Positions 1 to 11,772 are shown, numbered from the stretch's first letter. The stretch is DNA of 64,000 nt from Citrus sinensis (GCF_022201045.2 NC_068563.1:23657001-23721000); one strand, 5' to 3'. The notes: generated by a model from the letters alone, not told the origin. Numbers and translations: made by a program.

Positions 1-1657
1 AGCCACTTGAGCATGTTTCTGTGCTAAAAACCCCTGTTTAATTTCCTGTCATGCATTATCCAATCAGTAATAGGCATTAGATTTTCAAAATGAAAGCATG
101 AAAAACTATCTAGGCCACACAGCATTCCTTGTTGCATGGCTCAGTTGAAGGAGAAGCATGTGATGCAGGTAACCAATTTTTGATAGACAACAATAACATC
201 AAAATATAAGCTAATACTATGTTAATGAAATGACCATACCACTCAACAGCGATTCAAAATCTCCTTGAGCAATTACCTCATAGTCAATTTGAAACATTAC
301 ATATGAGTTTATTGCAACTAGATTGCTGTAGTTAACAGAAATTGCAAACTGTAGCTAAATAAAGTGCTTCTTGACCCAAGTTAATTAGCAATCTCATCAA
401 GCATTGAAATAAATACTACTGGTTTGTGCTCCTGAAAGCTAGAATACTTGAGGAAAAATCATAGAAGCACTTACTCGAATATCAGTAATATCTCCAATTG
501 CAAATATGTTCTTCTGACCCTTCACTCTTAAATTCTCATCAACCATTAGCATTCCATGAGTATCCAAACTATCCTTCAATATAGTATCCTTAAGCCAATC
601 TGAACCTACTGGTTTTCCTGTGCATAGGAAGTGGCAATCTGCATTTATGGTATCTCCTGTTGAGGTCAGATACGTGTCGCTTCCTTCTGAAACAGAATCC
701 AAATTGACTCTTTCCCCCAGCTTCACATCAACCTTCTTTGATATCAACCAATCTCGAGTCTTATCACCGGCTTTAGGTCCAATAAATTCCAGCAACCTCG
801 ACCCCTTGTGCACTAGAGTAACCTTCTTCTCCGGGAAGTCAACAGCTATTTCTCCAGCAAGCTCAACACCAGTGGGACCTCCTCCAACAATCAAAATCGA
901 ACGAGCAGATTTAATCTTTTGATTCTCTGTCAGTGCAAACAAAACGAAGTTTAACTTGAGATTACAATAGCAGCTATGACAAAGCTAATACTATGAATTA
1001 GGCGGCTTTGCATAACTACAGTTTCTACCTGCTTGATATTGATTAAGCCTCTCTGTCCTAGTTTTGGGGACAGGATCCTTGTGGCCGGTGGCAATGACAA
1101 GATAATCATACACAACACGGCGGCCCTCTGCAGTCAAAACTTCATTTTCAGTGATATTGATTGCAGGAGAAGCGACAATACGACCATTGACGAGGTAATC
1201 CGTGTGGTTAATCACTGATCTCTTTCCAAAAGATGGCTCCACCATTGCCCTTAAGCTTGCCCATGTGATCTCAAAATACTCTTTCCTGTTTCAATTTCAC
1301 TCTTTCTTAAAACACAAAGAATAGAACAATCCCCTACATAAAGAAAAGTTCATAGGTACAATTCTTTAGCCACCAACTTTGTTAACTACCCTTTGGTGAT
1401 TTATTTGCAAGATGCCCTTCTGAAAATACAAATATTGAATCTTTCTTTTTCAACAGTTTATCATTCTATGGCATACGAAAAACAGAATATTCACATATGA
1501 ATCAACAGAAACAAGAAAGATTTGCTTACGGGTCAATGAGGGTAACATCTGCACTGAATTGTAAAGACTTAGCAACCAGGGAACCAGCAACCCCTCCTCC
1601 GATCACCACCACTCTTTTATTCTTTCCTTCAGATTGTTGTTGCCGCCGACTCTCCAT
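1..1657 (-). CDS. FSP1/AIFM2-like FAD-dependent NAD(P)H oxidoreductase, 3' end cut by the window edge
   Basis: Four exons were read on the minus strand: 1657-1530, 1285-1029, 926-475 and 45-1. The introns are GT-AG and the reading frame stays open across every junction. The protein begins MESRRQQQ. It has an N-terminal dinucleotide-binding motif VVVIGGGVAGS at about residues 16-26, a second Rossmann motif ILIVGGGPTGVELAGE in exon 3, and the flavin-contacting FAIGDI near the end of exon 3. This order is that of the AIFM2/FSP1 branch of class-II-like pyridine nucleotide oxidoreductases, which reduce quinones with NAD(P)H at membranes. The last visible residues are KHAQVA. A damaged duplicate at 4.6-5.3 kb shows what usually follows (LKLLMAG and a C-terminal stretch ending near a GL motif), so roughly the last fifth of the protein lies outside. 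The family is clear; substrate and location are inferred from the family. Confidence 0.93.
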
Positions 1658-2090
1658 TAATTCTTTCCCAGATGCTCTGCTTTGCTTCTGCCTCTCATCT
1701 GATTCTCGATTTAGAACGCTTAACCGGTCATTATCTTATATAAGGACGCGGCTTTAACCAAATTCCAAGTAAAGATGATGAAAGGAAAATGTTCGAATGC
1801 AGAGATGACAAGTTGCCCATTTTTTACAACCTTCCATGTCCCTTCCGTTCAGTCATTCTTATCAATTTAAAAACAGATTTAAAGGGCAGTTGGTAGCCAA
1901 ATTGTCATTTAAAACAATTAAGCCTTTAAAAGAATTAATTAGACCCCTATAGTTTGGCTTAAACAATAACTAGTCCTTACCGTTTGAGAAATACTCAACT
2001 GTACCCTCATCCGATATCAGATGCAGAGTAGACAAAGGGACTTGTGATGCATAATCTGCTGCTGGATATGGTGAATTTGATTTATTTTAT

Positions 2091-2292
2091 GAGTAATGAT
2101 ACAGCCACAAATTCTTGTACAAATTTATTTTGTACAAACTGATGTGGCATGATAAGATTGATTGAATTAAATATCACTTGACCCACATGATTTGTTTTTA
2201 TTAATTTATATTTTCATTCAACCAATCTTATCATGACACGTCAGTTTGTACAAAATAAATTTGTACAAGAGTTTGTGGTTGTATCATTACTC
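2091..2292. mobile_element. Mutator-type MITE, 202 bp, with 9-bp target duplication
   Basis: The ends are inverted repeats: the left begins GAGTAATGATACAGCCACAA and the right reads as GAGTAATGATACAACCACAA in reverse complement, with further pairing inward through a TTGTACAAATTTATTTTGTAC-like stretch. The element is flanked on both sides by the same 9 bp, TTATTTTAT. A 9-bp duplication is the mark of Mutator superfamily insertion. It has no coding capacity. A second copy with its own different 9-bp duplication is at 30971-31159. Confidence 0.85.
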
Positions 2293-2529
2293 TTATTTTA
2301 TTTTTCACGATACCTCCATCATAGTCGTCGTTGCATGATCTAGTTTTTGCGACACCTTAATATCTTAAAGATGCTTAATGAAAAAAACTGATAAAGTTTT
2401 GAAAAATAGTCTTTAACACTTGTTTTTCAGTTTATGACATGGCTGTAGATTATATCCCATCTGCTATACAATATCTGATAGCATCTGATAATTCAGATTC
2501 TGCAACTTTCGTAGACAGTGCCTGAAGAT

Positions 2530-3357
2530 CATGGGTGGCTTTAAGTAAAGGCGAACAAGACGATCGTTTAAGGCCCCAAATTTTAAAAAGGTCTCAGTTT
2601 TTTAGTATTAGTAATAATTCTCTAGTTAATAAAATCTTTTAAAAAAATTATGTGTGGTAGAAAAGCCTATTAGACATATTTCTAATTAATAATTATCCTA
2701 TAATTAATAATTTTTTTATATAAAAACCTATAATTGGTTATCTTATTATTAAAGAGATATAATTAATAATATTGTCTAACCATTAATTTATTCATTATTA
2801 GTTTTTCTAATAAAAATAAGCAAATTTTTTATCTTTTCAACTTCTTAAAAAAGCTCAATTATTCAACATTAAAATCTTTGACTTTGAGTATTCCTTTTTA
2901 ATTTCTACTAAAAATCTTATAATCTAGAAAATTATAGATGAAAAATTTCTTGTTCTCTTCTCTACAATGAAGATTATTACATGCATTAGTTCATTCAAAA
3001 AAGAAAAAGAAAAAAATAGTTACTTGAAATACAAAGTCCATATCCATTATCTAACCATCAATTCATGATCTCAACTTTTTATGTGTTACCATTCTAAATA
3101 TTCTATTTGAAAATAATATTATTCTCATTTATTCGTTTGCTTCTTTTTGTATAATTTCTAATGGTAAATTTTAGATTTTGTTTTTGAAAATTTTTAGAAT
3201 CTTCTTGATTATTTGTTGAAATTCAAGAATAAAAACTTAAATGGATTTTTAGTTCTTTATTGTTTTATTAAGTATTGAAATTACTAAATAAAAAGAGCCC
3301 TCGTAAAAAAAAAGAAAAAATTCGCCTAAAGCCCCTAATACTGTAAAGCCGGCCCTG
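2530..3357. mobile_element. Non-autonomous hAT-type element, 828 bp, 8-bp target duplication
   Basis: The 8 bp CTGAAGAT occur at 2522-2529 and again at 3358-3365. Inside them the termini are imperfect inverted repeats: the left reads CATGGGTGGCTTTAAGTAAA and the right, reverse-complemented, reads CAGGGCCGGCTTTACAGTAT. An 8-bp duplication with short CAGGG-type termini fits the hAT superfamily. The interior is very AT-rich and encodes nothing, so it would need transposase from elsewhere. Confidence 0.75.
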
Positions 3358-3739
3358 CTGAAGATGCATCAGCTTGTGAAGATGTCAAAATACTTTCTTG
3401 TATGTTAAGTCATGGGTCACTAATCATTGCTTGATATATGTAGCAATTTAGATAGACTTCTGTCTGGCAAATCATATGAACATGTTTCTTTTTGTGCAGT
3501 ACTCTGAAACAACTGATCTTATGAAACATCGCCCACTAACTGTTTTTGGGCGACGGACCATCGCCTAGATTAGAAAAAAAATAAAAAATGATACATTCAG
3601 TTTAACGGAATTTCGGGCCTGTGGAGGATGCTCAACCACTTAGAAGCAAACAAATTTTCTGATTAAAAATTTAATTTTAGGGGATAAATGAATCCCTTTC
3701 AAGGTCTGTTGTAAAATTGAAGAGCATATTTTAGATGAA

Positions 3740-3933
3740 TAAGGGTTTTAATAATTAAATTTGTACAATTTAAAAGCATGAACATATTTTGTAAATCCTA
3801 ATTGATTGGATTAAATATCTGTTAATCCACATAATTTATTTTTATTATTTTATATTTTTATCTAACCACTAAATTTATACCACATCAATTTGTACAAAAT
3901 AAATTTATTCGAGAATTTACAACTCTATCACTA
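3740..3933. mobile_element. Degraded copy of the 2091-2292 MITE family
   Basis: The interior matches the better-preserved copies: a GGATTAAATATC-like segment, then ATAATTTATTTTTATTATTT, then TTTGTACAAAATAAATTTAT. The right end (GAGAATTTACAACTCTATCACT) is a diverged form of the family terminus. The left terminus is too eroded to place, so the left coordinate is approximate and no target duplication was found. Confidence 0.5.
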
Positions 3934-4624
3934 AATTTTTGTAGTTTTTTCCTTGGCAGGGTTTCAATAATTATGCTGATATATAAAATGAATGATTTCG
4001 TTACGCAATTTCTTTGCCATTCATGTGCGAAGTGCAAGTTTGTGCCTCCTCGTAATATATTGAAAAAGATTGCATTTTTCCAAACTGGAAAGTGATTGGA
4101 CGGAATAAAAATGGTTGTTTTTGTTCCTTAAAATTTAATTTATTTAATTTCATGGCAAATGAAAATTACTTGCTCTTCGTGCACTCATGCTATAATAATG
4201 CAATAATGAAAATTGCACCAAACGGTAAACAATGCTTTTGCCAGTCTCATGAAGACATTTTATAATATTTAAGCAAACAACTCCTCAAGCTGAAACAATG
4301 AAAGTTGATTACAAAGGCTGTACCTTGTAAGATGTCAAACGAACTGAACTCACATGTCAAGGGGAAGCTAAAGGGTGGCTAACCCGGACAGTCCGGGTAA
4401 GATTTTGGAAAATAATTTGTTAATTAATTACACAAATTTCTTAGTTTACATGCCTGTTTTGAAAATTTTAAGCAAGACCCTATAATTGAAGAAAACCTTC
4501 TTAATTAGGATGAATTGTTGGTTTATCTCAATCGTATCATGAACTTAAATAGTAATTAAAAAATTTCAGTTCACCCTAAAAACTAGTGTTAGCTTCGCTC
4601 ATCCCAAGAATGTACAATATTATC

Positions 4625-5255
4625 ATCAGATTATAAGCCCAATTGCTCCCTTGTTTCAACTAACATACAAGTTTCTAGACTTGAAGTAGCTTGGAATCCA
4701 GCCACTGATTGTTATAAATGGCAACTGATTGCATTGCGTCTCTCCTTCCCACGGAAACAATTGCCATATTTTCAGACTCCGCCCTATAAGTTGTCATTTT
4801 GCTTTCATTTTCTCCAGCCATTAGTAATTTCAGGTTCTTTGCAGCCACTTGAGCATGTTTTTGTGCTAAATACCCTGTTTAATTTCCTGCCACGCAGTTA
4901 TATATACAACCAAGAACAATACATTAGCAATTTCCTTAAACCAAGTCGAAAAAATTAATAGAATGCTGACAAAAACAAGGTAAAACCAATGCACCCATTC
5001 GCAATTTCTATTAGTGTCGTGTCAGAAATCTGTCTCTTCTTAAATATTTATCTTTAAACTTACTCTAATATCAGTAATATGCCCAATTGTAAATATATTC
5101 TTCCGACCGTTAACTCTTAGATTCTCATCGACTACCAACCTTCCATGCATATCCAAATTATCCTTCAATATAGTATCTTTAAGCCAAGACGAACCTATTG
5201 GTCTTCTATTAAATAGGAAATGACAATCAGCTTTGATGCTTTATTCTTTTTAGGT
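4625..5255 (-). pseudogene. Partial duplicate of the FSP1/AIFM2-like gene (3' half), broken
   Basis: On the minus strand, about 5255-5064 matches the second half of exon 3 of the gene at 1-1657, and about 4887-4625 matches exon 4 and beyond, with a shorter intron between. The copy lacks exon 1, exon 2 and the first half of exon 3. In exon 4 a one-base loss just after the EIKQG codons shifts the frame into an immediate TAG, and further shifts follow towards the C-terminus. It is in the same orientation as the parent and lies upstream of it, as expected for a tandem duplication later cut down. It cannot encode a working enzyme. The outer limits are approximate, set where similarity fades. Confidence 0.85.
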
Positions 5256-6689
5256 CAAATTGACGTATGATGGTTACGTGGGACGAGCAGAGTGCTTTTC
5301 AAAAGGAATAACTCGGCTACAGAAAGCAGTTTAAAAATATGATGAATCGAGATAAGTTCCCTCTTAATTAGGATTGACACAATATATTTAACAAACAAAC
5401 TTGGAGTTTATGTGTTGATTCTTTAGAACGTTTTAAACTTATAAGAAGATTTCTATAATGTTTGGAGTCTGTCCATATTTAACGAAACAAAGAGGATTCT
5501 CATGATATTTACCCTTTTTAAATTGTTTTTCATTTTAAGTTTTTCAAGAAAGAAAAAACATGGAAAACGAGCTCGGCTGCCGTATTTGAGAAATATATAC
5601 TATAAAACGCAGGTTTGTGCTCAAATGACAAAACGGCGCCGTTTTTTTTCTGTTTTGCGAAAAGAAATCCCCAAATCCATTGAAAACAGGATTCACTGTT
5701 TCGTATCCGGCGTTTTCCACCCGTAGACCAGGACCAGACGCCAGCCAGGTACTGTTCTTCTTCTCCCACTATAACTATCCGTGGCCAAATATATGTATAT
5801 TTTCTCGCTGGTATTACTTCAAAATTAGCTAAATTAAAGAAATAAGTTTTTAATTTTTGTTAGGGTTTTCTCAAATTTCTGTAATGAGCTTCAAATTAAA
5901 CCCATTAGTCTTCAGTTGTTTGTGTGTAGAACTTAAAAGACAGATTGGGTTTCTTAGAACTATCTTATCCTTGTTATATGTACACAAACTAAGACAATGT
6001 AATTAAAGCGCTTCTCGGTGCTAAGAACTGACAGGATCACTTTAAATGAGTGCTCTTGAATCTTTAATTCATAATTTTTCTAGTTGAGTGTTCAAAATCC
6101 CACATGTTGAGATATGGGTTTTCTCATTTTTGTATGGATAATGTAAATTGTGCTATTGATTGTTTAATGATTTCTATGGCAGTGATGAATCGTAATCCTC
6201 TATGCTGATGTTATATCATTAGAACTCGATAACTTTCAAGTTAATTCAAGTGTATAACAGTACTATAATGATCTCAATAAGTATAACAAATCTGCACTAG
6301 AACCATGTGTCTTAAATGATAGAAGTGAGCTCGTGTGAAGCGTTTAAGCATAGTGCACAGCATTCTTCTCTAGCCTCTCACACATTGCTGCTGGAATTTT
6401 CTTCGAACTTTTCAATCCCCATAGATACAAGGTATACCTGTCTCTTTCAGTACCGTATATCTTGAATTCTTCTGAACCTTCATCAACTCTGTCTTTTCGT
6501 TCTTTATCTTTTGATTCTAGTAACTTTGATTTTGCTATATTGTTTCAAGATACGTGCAAATATGCTGGTTTGAGTTTCAAGTCTCTGAGCTTGCTGGTGA
6601 TCACATTCATGTTTTATTATGATATTTATTTTGGGGTTCCATATTATTGGCAGATTGAATTTCTGAAACTCAAATTGGCACGTATAATT
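5256..6689 (+). other. Probable promoter and spliced 5' UTR of the LIMYB-like gene
   Basis: No coding exon is supported before 6690. A 16-bp perfect palindrome, AAAACGGCGCCGTTTT, lies at 5630-5645. A plausible donor (GCCAGCCAG followed by GTACTG) is near 5747 and a plausible acceptor (ttggcag) near 6652, which would splice out about 0.9 kb ahead of the start codon. These splice sites are guesses from consensus only. Confidence 0.4.
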
Positions 6690-7648
6690 ATGGCTTCCGA
6701 TGATTTTGATGGTGATGATAAAGCCGAGTGGTCTTCAAGGAGTGAAGGAATATTTATTCGTATCCTGCACAAACACGTCAAAATGGGAGAATTGGATTCC
6801 AAAACGACATTTATCAAGAGGCATTGGTGTGTTATAGATGATGAGTTATTTGCAGAAACTAATAAAAGATACACCATACCAAAACTTAAGTCAAAGTTCA
6901 ACCGCTTACGCAAGAAATATCGTGAATTTTCTGATCTAATTAAGCATCCTGGGTTTGACTGGAATCCTGTTACTAATACCATCACTGCACCAGACTCTGT
7001 TTGGGCTGCTTATGTTAAGGTATGTACTGTACTCTATCTTTGTTACATAATTTTTTCAATATTGAAATCCTGTACTTATATATCATTTTGTTTTCGTAGA
7101 GTGTACCAGGTGTGAAGCCATATCGGAAAAAAGGTTTGGAGAACTATCATATATTAGGGGAGATATTCAGCGGAAATACAGCAACAAGTCAAATGCATTT
7201 ATCATTGAGCCAACTTTCTCCAACCTCAGATGATGAACGCGAATTATCTGAAAACTTAATCAAGTCTAGAGTTCACGTTGATGCTCCCAAGGATGATGAT
7301 CTTATGGACCTTGCAGTGGAGTGTCGAAAGGAAAAAAGAGTTCGTCGATCACTCGACCAAACGTCCGAGCATATTCCCAAACTTTGGGACAAGTTGGAAC
7401 TTTACTTAGAGATCTGCACCAAAGTCGTAATTCAAAAATTAGAGAAGATCAATGAAAAAAGCTCTGAGCCATCTCCGAAAACTGAGATGTATTCCATCCA
7501 ACAATGTATTGATGCTGCTGAGGCTATGGGTGATGTCGACAATGACACTTTCAACAAGCTGATGGAGAAGATCGTAGATCTTGAATGGAGGAAAATTTTT
7601 CTTAGTATGACTGATGACAGGAAGAGAGCTTGGTTGGCTAGCTTGTAG
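6690..7648 (+). CDS. Myb/SANT-like domain protein of the LIMYB (L10-interacting MYB) type
   Basis: Two coding exons, 6690-7019 and 7100-7648, join in frame across a GT-AG intron to give 292 residues. I chose the ATG at 6690 (MASDDFDGDD) because the frame upstream of it has no ATG and looks like untranslated leader. Residues about 14-110 form the plant Myb/SANT-like DNA-binding domain: an acidic start, an FIKRHW core, a KLKSKFNRLRKKY helix, FDWNP and a closing SVWAAYVK. After it comes the typical KPYRKKGLENY segment, then an acidic and basic linker, and a conserved-type C-terminal helix region (YSIQQCIDAAEAMG ... RKIFLSMTDDRKRAWL). Family members are nuclear; one Arabidopsis member binds ribosomal protein L10 and represses translation genes in antiviral signalling. 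The domain is related to the Myb-like protein of Harbinger transposons. The specific function here is unknown. Confidence 0.85.
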
Positions 7649-7696
7649 TATGTTGTTTCTTTAACCTTGGAAAAGTCGGTAGCTTGTAGTTATGTT

Positions 7697-8050
7697 TAAT
7701 TTAGTTTTGGATACTTTAATTGCTTATCCTACTTGTATGATATTATATTTGATGGACTATTTGCACTTGTATGAGTTGATGTTGATATATTGTTAATGTG
7801 TTAGTTTCATTGATCATGTTGTTTACATTTTCTTAACTTAGAAAATTATGAAGTCCAGTTATTGTACTTGGATAATTTAGTTTTGGATACTTTAATTGCT
7901 TATCCTACTTGTATGATATTATATTTGATGGACCATTTGTACTTGTATGAGTTGATGTTGATATATTGTTAATGTGTTAGTTTCATTGATCATGTTGTTT
8001 ACACTTTCTTAACTTAGAAATTATGAAGTCCAGTTATTGTACTTGGATAA
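7697..8050. repeat. Tandem duplication, two copies of about 176 bp
   Basis: The segment beginning AATTTAGTTTTGGATACTTT near 7698 recurs near 7874 with only a handful of changes, through to about 8050. It starts about 50 bp after the stop codon of the LIMYB-like gene, so it probably duplicates its 3' UTR, including any polyadenylation signals. Confidence 0.85.
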
Positions 8051-8079
8051 TTACGAAGTGTTTTCACCAAAGCAATTTA

Positions 8080-8351
8080 GAGTTTGTTTGATATTGAGAT
8101 GTTGTAGCTTAAAAGTTATAGTTGTTCTGGAAAAAAAATTATAATTATAAAATAAAAATTAATAATATATAGTAAATATAATTTTTAATAATAATTTTAA
8201 CAAAATTATTAAAAATATAATAAATTTTTCATCATACAATTAAAAAATCATATCAAGATAGCTTTCAAGCTACAGCAGCTAATGTATATTAAACACTTTA
8301 GTGCTGGAACTTTTAAGTTACAGCTGCTCAATCTCAATTTCAAACATACCC
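8080..8351. mobile_element. Tourist-like MITE, 272 bp, TTA target duplication
   Basis: Left end GAGTTTGTTTGATATTGAGAT and right end (reverse complement) GGGTATGTTTGAAATTGAGAT are imperfect inverted repeats. Further inward, TAGCTTAAAAG on the left pairs with the complement of CTTTTAAGTTA on the right. TTA flanks both ends (8077-8079 and 8352-8354), as in PIF/Harbinger-type insertions. The interior is AT-rich and non-coding. Confidence 0.7.
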
Positions 8352-8741
8352 TTACTCTGCTTAGCTGCTTAGTATATTTACTAAAATTACAAATTATCAA
8401 AACAATGAATAAGGTTATTTTAATATTTCTCAAATTTAGTTTAAACGTCAATTTAATTTTTTTGTACTTTTGTGTATCAATTGCATAGAGCAGCTCTTCT
8501 TTCTCTTCAAAAGCATTTTCTAAGCTCGGCCGATCGACGGATCGAGCTTTTTCAAAAGGATTTTATGATCTCATTTGCAGTTGAGAGAATGTTTTTCAAA
8601 AACAGAAAATCCGTTCTTTGCAATTGAAAATTAAAAACAATATATTTGATTATTGTTTTTAAGACTAGATAATCTATCTTGTATTAATTCTTAAAACAGT
8701 AATACAAAATGGAACCAATAAAAACTTATTCTACCGACACT

Positions 8742-8925
8742 TAATGAATATCACATTATTTAGAATAAAAATTTTAATAGAATTTTAGAATATCTATTTA
8801 TTATTCATAATTAAGAGCAGACACAACTGATTCTAATGAATATCACATTATTTAGAATAAAATTTTTAATAGAATTTTAGAATATCTATTTATTATTCAT
8901 AACTAAGAGCAGACACAACTTATTT
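8742..8925. repeat. Tandem duplication, two copies of 92 bp
   Basis: TAATGAATATCACATTATTT begins at 8742 and again at 8834. The two copies run through TATTCATAA(T/C)TAAGAGCAGAC with one or two differences, so the duplication is recent. No gene overlaps it. Confidence 0.88.
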
Positions 8926-9335
8926 TGCACTCACTATACAAGAAAATACATGGATAACATTGTAAACAAACAAATAAGGGGTTAATTACATAAAATTTTA
9001 AAGTGGTGTTAGCAAAATAATTGAGAGTAGACGAAAGTCACAAAACATATTTTGAAGTCCTCAATTTTAAATATACGGATTCCACTTTTAAGCTCACATG
9101 AATACATGATGGTTACAATACGGGCTTTCGGAACCTCAACTTTTGATTGGAACCGGCCCGTCACGCAAACTCAAAAGCCCAGGCCCAAGTAAAATTATAC
9201 CCCGAGTAGGGCCTTCGAGTTTTACAACCCGACGATTCCCGGCAAATTTGCAACCCCGAAAGGAACGACGGTTGATGAAATATGAAGGTGCACAAAAAGC
9301 ACGTGCTTTGTTTCATAATGTAAACGAAAAAAGGA

Positions 9336-9350
9336 GGGGGGGGGGGGGGG
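9336..9350. repeat. Poly-G run, 15 bases
   Basis: An uninterrupted run of 15 G follows AAAAAAGGA. Such runs are rare in plant intergenic DNA and their assembled length is unreliable. Confidence 0.85.
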
Positions 9351-11639
9351 AATTCAAGACTGAAATCGCATTGAATACTTAAACACAATCTCATGCATGA
9401 TCCGGAATATTTAATTATCAATAAAAGTTAATTAAAATTTCTTCAAAATTTTAAAAAAAAATTATAATTTGTACTACTGTGTGGCCATGTGCTTGCTATT
9501 CGAATTAAGACTACTAGTGGTTGGAGAAACTTGGGAGCAAAAGGACCACCACGTTTCCTAAATCGCACCAAATCTGGTTTCATTTCAAGGAGAACGTGCC
9601 CTAGCCCCTAGTGTGTGTCCAAATCCTTAAATGTCCACTTCAAGTCAAAGATAACTTTAGCCACCACTTTGTTATTTTGTATGGTTCAATACAAGCCGCT
9701 TTTCAAAATTTATAAAAAAGAAAAAAGAAAAAAAGAAATTCCAATTCAAGCATGATTTAGTATCTATTAAGAGCTTAATGTCAATAAGTGTTACTTTCGT
9801 TTACTTTATAATAAATTAAATCAAATCAAATCATTGTGTTTGCTTATGGCAGATTACTTCAGCATGGCGAATTAAAAACAAATCACGTAAATCGCCTCTT
9901 TTATATGCAATTTATTAATTTGCATTAAATTTTAAAAGAGCATTCAAGTTGACCATGTGATAATTATATATATGTTATGTAACTCATACAGTTAAGACAA
10001 GTAGGTTAAGTTACCATAAGCATTACAAGGCAAATACACGATTGGACTAGGGACCAAGATCAATTAATGCTATTTATGTCAAAACCATAGTAACACTTCC
10101 TCCATTAAAGTAATCAATCAAAGTTTTAGCTAAGTAAAATACTAAAATTAGTTGGATGCTCTGATGGTGGTGATAATTAATAATTACTGATGACACTATA
10201 ATTAAGCATTAGTCACTACTTAGAGAGTGAGATTGCATCTTCACACCAACTACCAATACCAACCTCTCCACAACCAACAAGCCAAGCTATTCATTTACAC
10301 ACCAAAAAAAAAATAAAAATGTAAATGTAACAAACTATCGTCACTTTTCGGATCTAATTTTCCTTTTACGTTAGTTCCTAATTTAATAAATAAAACAATA
10401 ATAACAGAACTCGTCTACGTAGGAAGTGAGAGAAAATAACATACGCCAGGCTGTCAGTCCACCAAGAAATCTTTCTGGCTTACGTTGGCAATTAAAGGTG
10501 GGTCCCATGCCACGAGGCTTATAATTAACTGATGTCTGTGTCGTTTTCCGAAGCCGCATGTGCGCATGTTAGCGGACTACCGGAGAAGAATCCACATGAT
10601 GCTGGAGAAAAGAATGGGGACTATGTGGACCAATCAAGGCCTTCCAGCGTGGCAGTTTTGGGGAAAGAAGTAGCGCGAAGGTACATGAGTGGAGCCGCGT
10701 GCGGCACCTTATTTATTGTCTGTTAAGTACGTTATAATTACAATAATCATTTTGTTCGGAATGTCAACTCATTGGGAACGTGAAATCTTTGCTTACCGTC
10801 CAATCCTGGTCAAATGTTGTTGAGTTCTGTTACTTCGACGGTCAGGATTAAAGCACATTCTTCATTCTCCTATTTCCCATTTGTTTTTAGACAAAAATTG
10901 GCTCATTGCAATTTTTCTTCTTTCTTTTTTTAATATTAAATATAATTGTTAAAGACTATCTTTGATCATCGCAATGATAATAAGTACAATGTAGAAATAT
11001 ATTTTAAGGTCGGAGAAATTTACTTCAAGTAAAGGAGAAAATTATCCATTATGTATCATTAATGTAAATTGAATCTCTTCCCTTAAAGAAAAGAGAGATG
11101 AAAATCACTCAATTAAAGGATGTTTCTCTCACGACACAAGGATTGAGTTGTTGATTATAAATAATTAAAGTAATAAACCATGAACTTATCGTAAAATGAG
11201 ATGGCATACTAGGCTTCATTCTTTTTCTTTTTACGAAATGATATCCTTAACGGTATTTTACATGTCACTGTTGATGATAGAAAAACAATATTTAATTATT
11301 TATAATCAAAATATTGTTTTCCCTTATACTTGACCTTAATGATGATGGAAAAACAAGTAAAATATTGTTTTCCCTCTAAAAATTAAAAAAGAAAATAGAA
11401 AAGATATAGCAACATTGTTTTACATTTCACTGTTCACACCAAGTATCAATGCTCTTAGTTATTTTACTTATGCACCAATGCAATATGTATTTTTTTTAAA
11501 ATACTGATTACACATCAGACTATTGAGTTACATCAGATATTTATATTTACAATAAGACATATAACTGACACTTATATTATTATATTAAATGCTATGAAGT
11601 ATTTGTTGGGAAAAAAAAACTTATAAATAATTTCACACA

Positions 11640-11772
11640 ATCATACATAATGTTTAATTGAGAAAATTTGAGTTCATAAAGACTCGAACCCCTACCCTCA
11701 CAATCATGCTTAACTGTGAGAGTAGGGGTTCACCGCTGGGTTAAAAGTCCATTAGCCACTACAATACTTTCT
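11640..11772 (-). mobile_element. tRNA-like (SINE-type) relic
   Basis: Read on the minus strand, a polymerase III A-box-like GTGGCTAATGGAC is followed about 55 bp later by a B-box-like GGGGTTCGAGTC. Between them is a strong hairpin (GAACCCCTAC.CTCACA paired with TGTGAG.GTAGGGGTTC, plus-strand 11686-11730). A T-rich run follows on the element's 3' side. No target duplication was found, so boundaries are approximate. Confidence 0.45.

Larger units (their letters stand above)
1658..4624. other. Intergenic, AT-rich, transposon relics
   Basis: No protein-coding exon is visible. The span holds a 202-bp Mutator-type MITE (2091-2292), an 828-bp hAT-type element (2530-3357) and a degraded MITE of the first family (about 3740-3933), listed separately. 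A perfect 8-bp inverted repeat with a one-base spacer (ACCCGGAC/GTCCGGGT) sits at 4382-4398. The promoter of the oxidoreductase must lie just right of 1657, but I see no convincing TATA box. Confidence 0.6.

Noticed and set aside
4382..4398. ACCCGGAC/GTCCGGGT palindrome as an operator
   Set aside because: It is isolated in plant intergenic DNA near sequence that looks like eroded transposon ends; no gene nearby would use it.
6462..6689. Extended N-terminus for the LIMYB-like protein from 6462
   Set aside because: The frame has no ATG before 6690, and the upstream part looks like an intron plus leader; the family starts close to the domain.
9143..9421. ORFs on both strands at 9.1-9.4 kb
   Set aside because: Both run through the poly-G stretch and have low-complexity content; no family resemblance.
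10532..10726. 64-codon ORF as a gene
   Set aside because: No domain, signal or splice support; kept only as a GC-rich oddity.
11680..11760. A genuine tRNA gene
   Set aside because: It has box-like motifs but no cloverleaf with an anticodon arm or acceptor stem; better read as a SINE relic.
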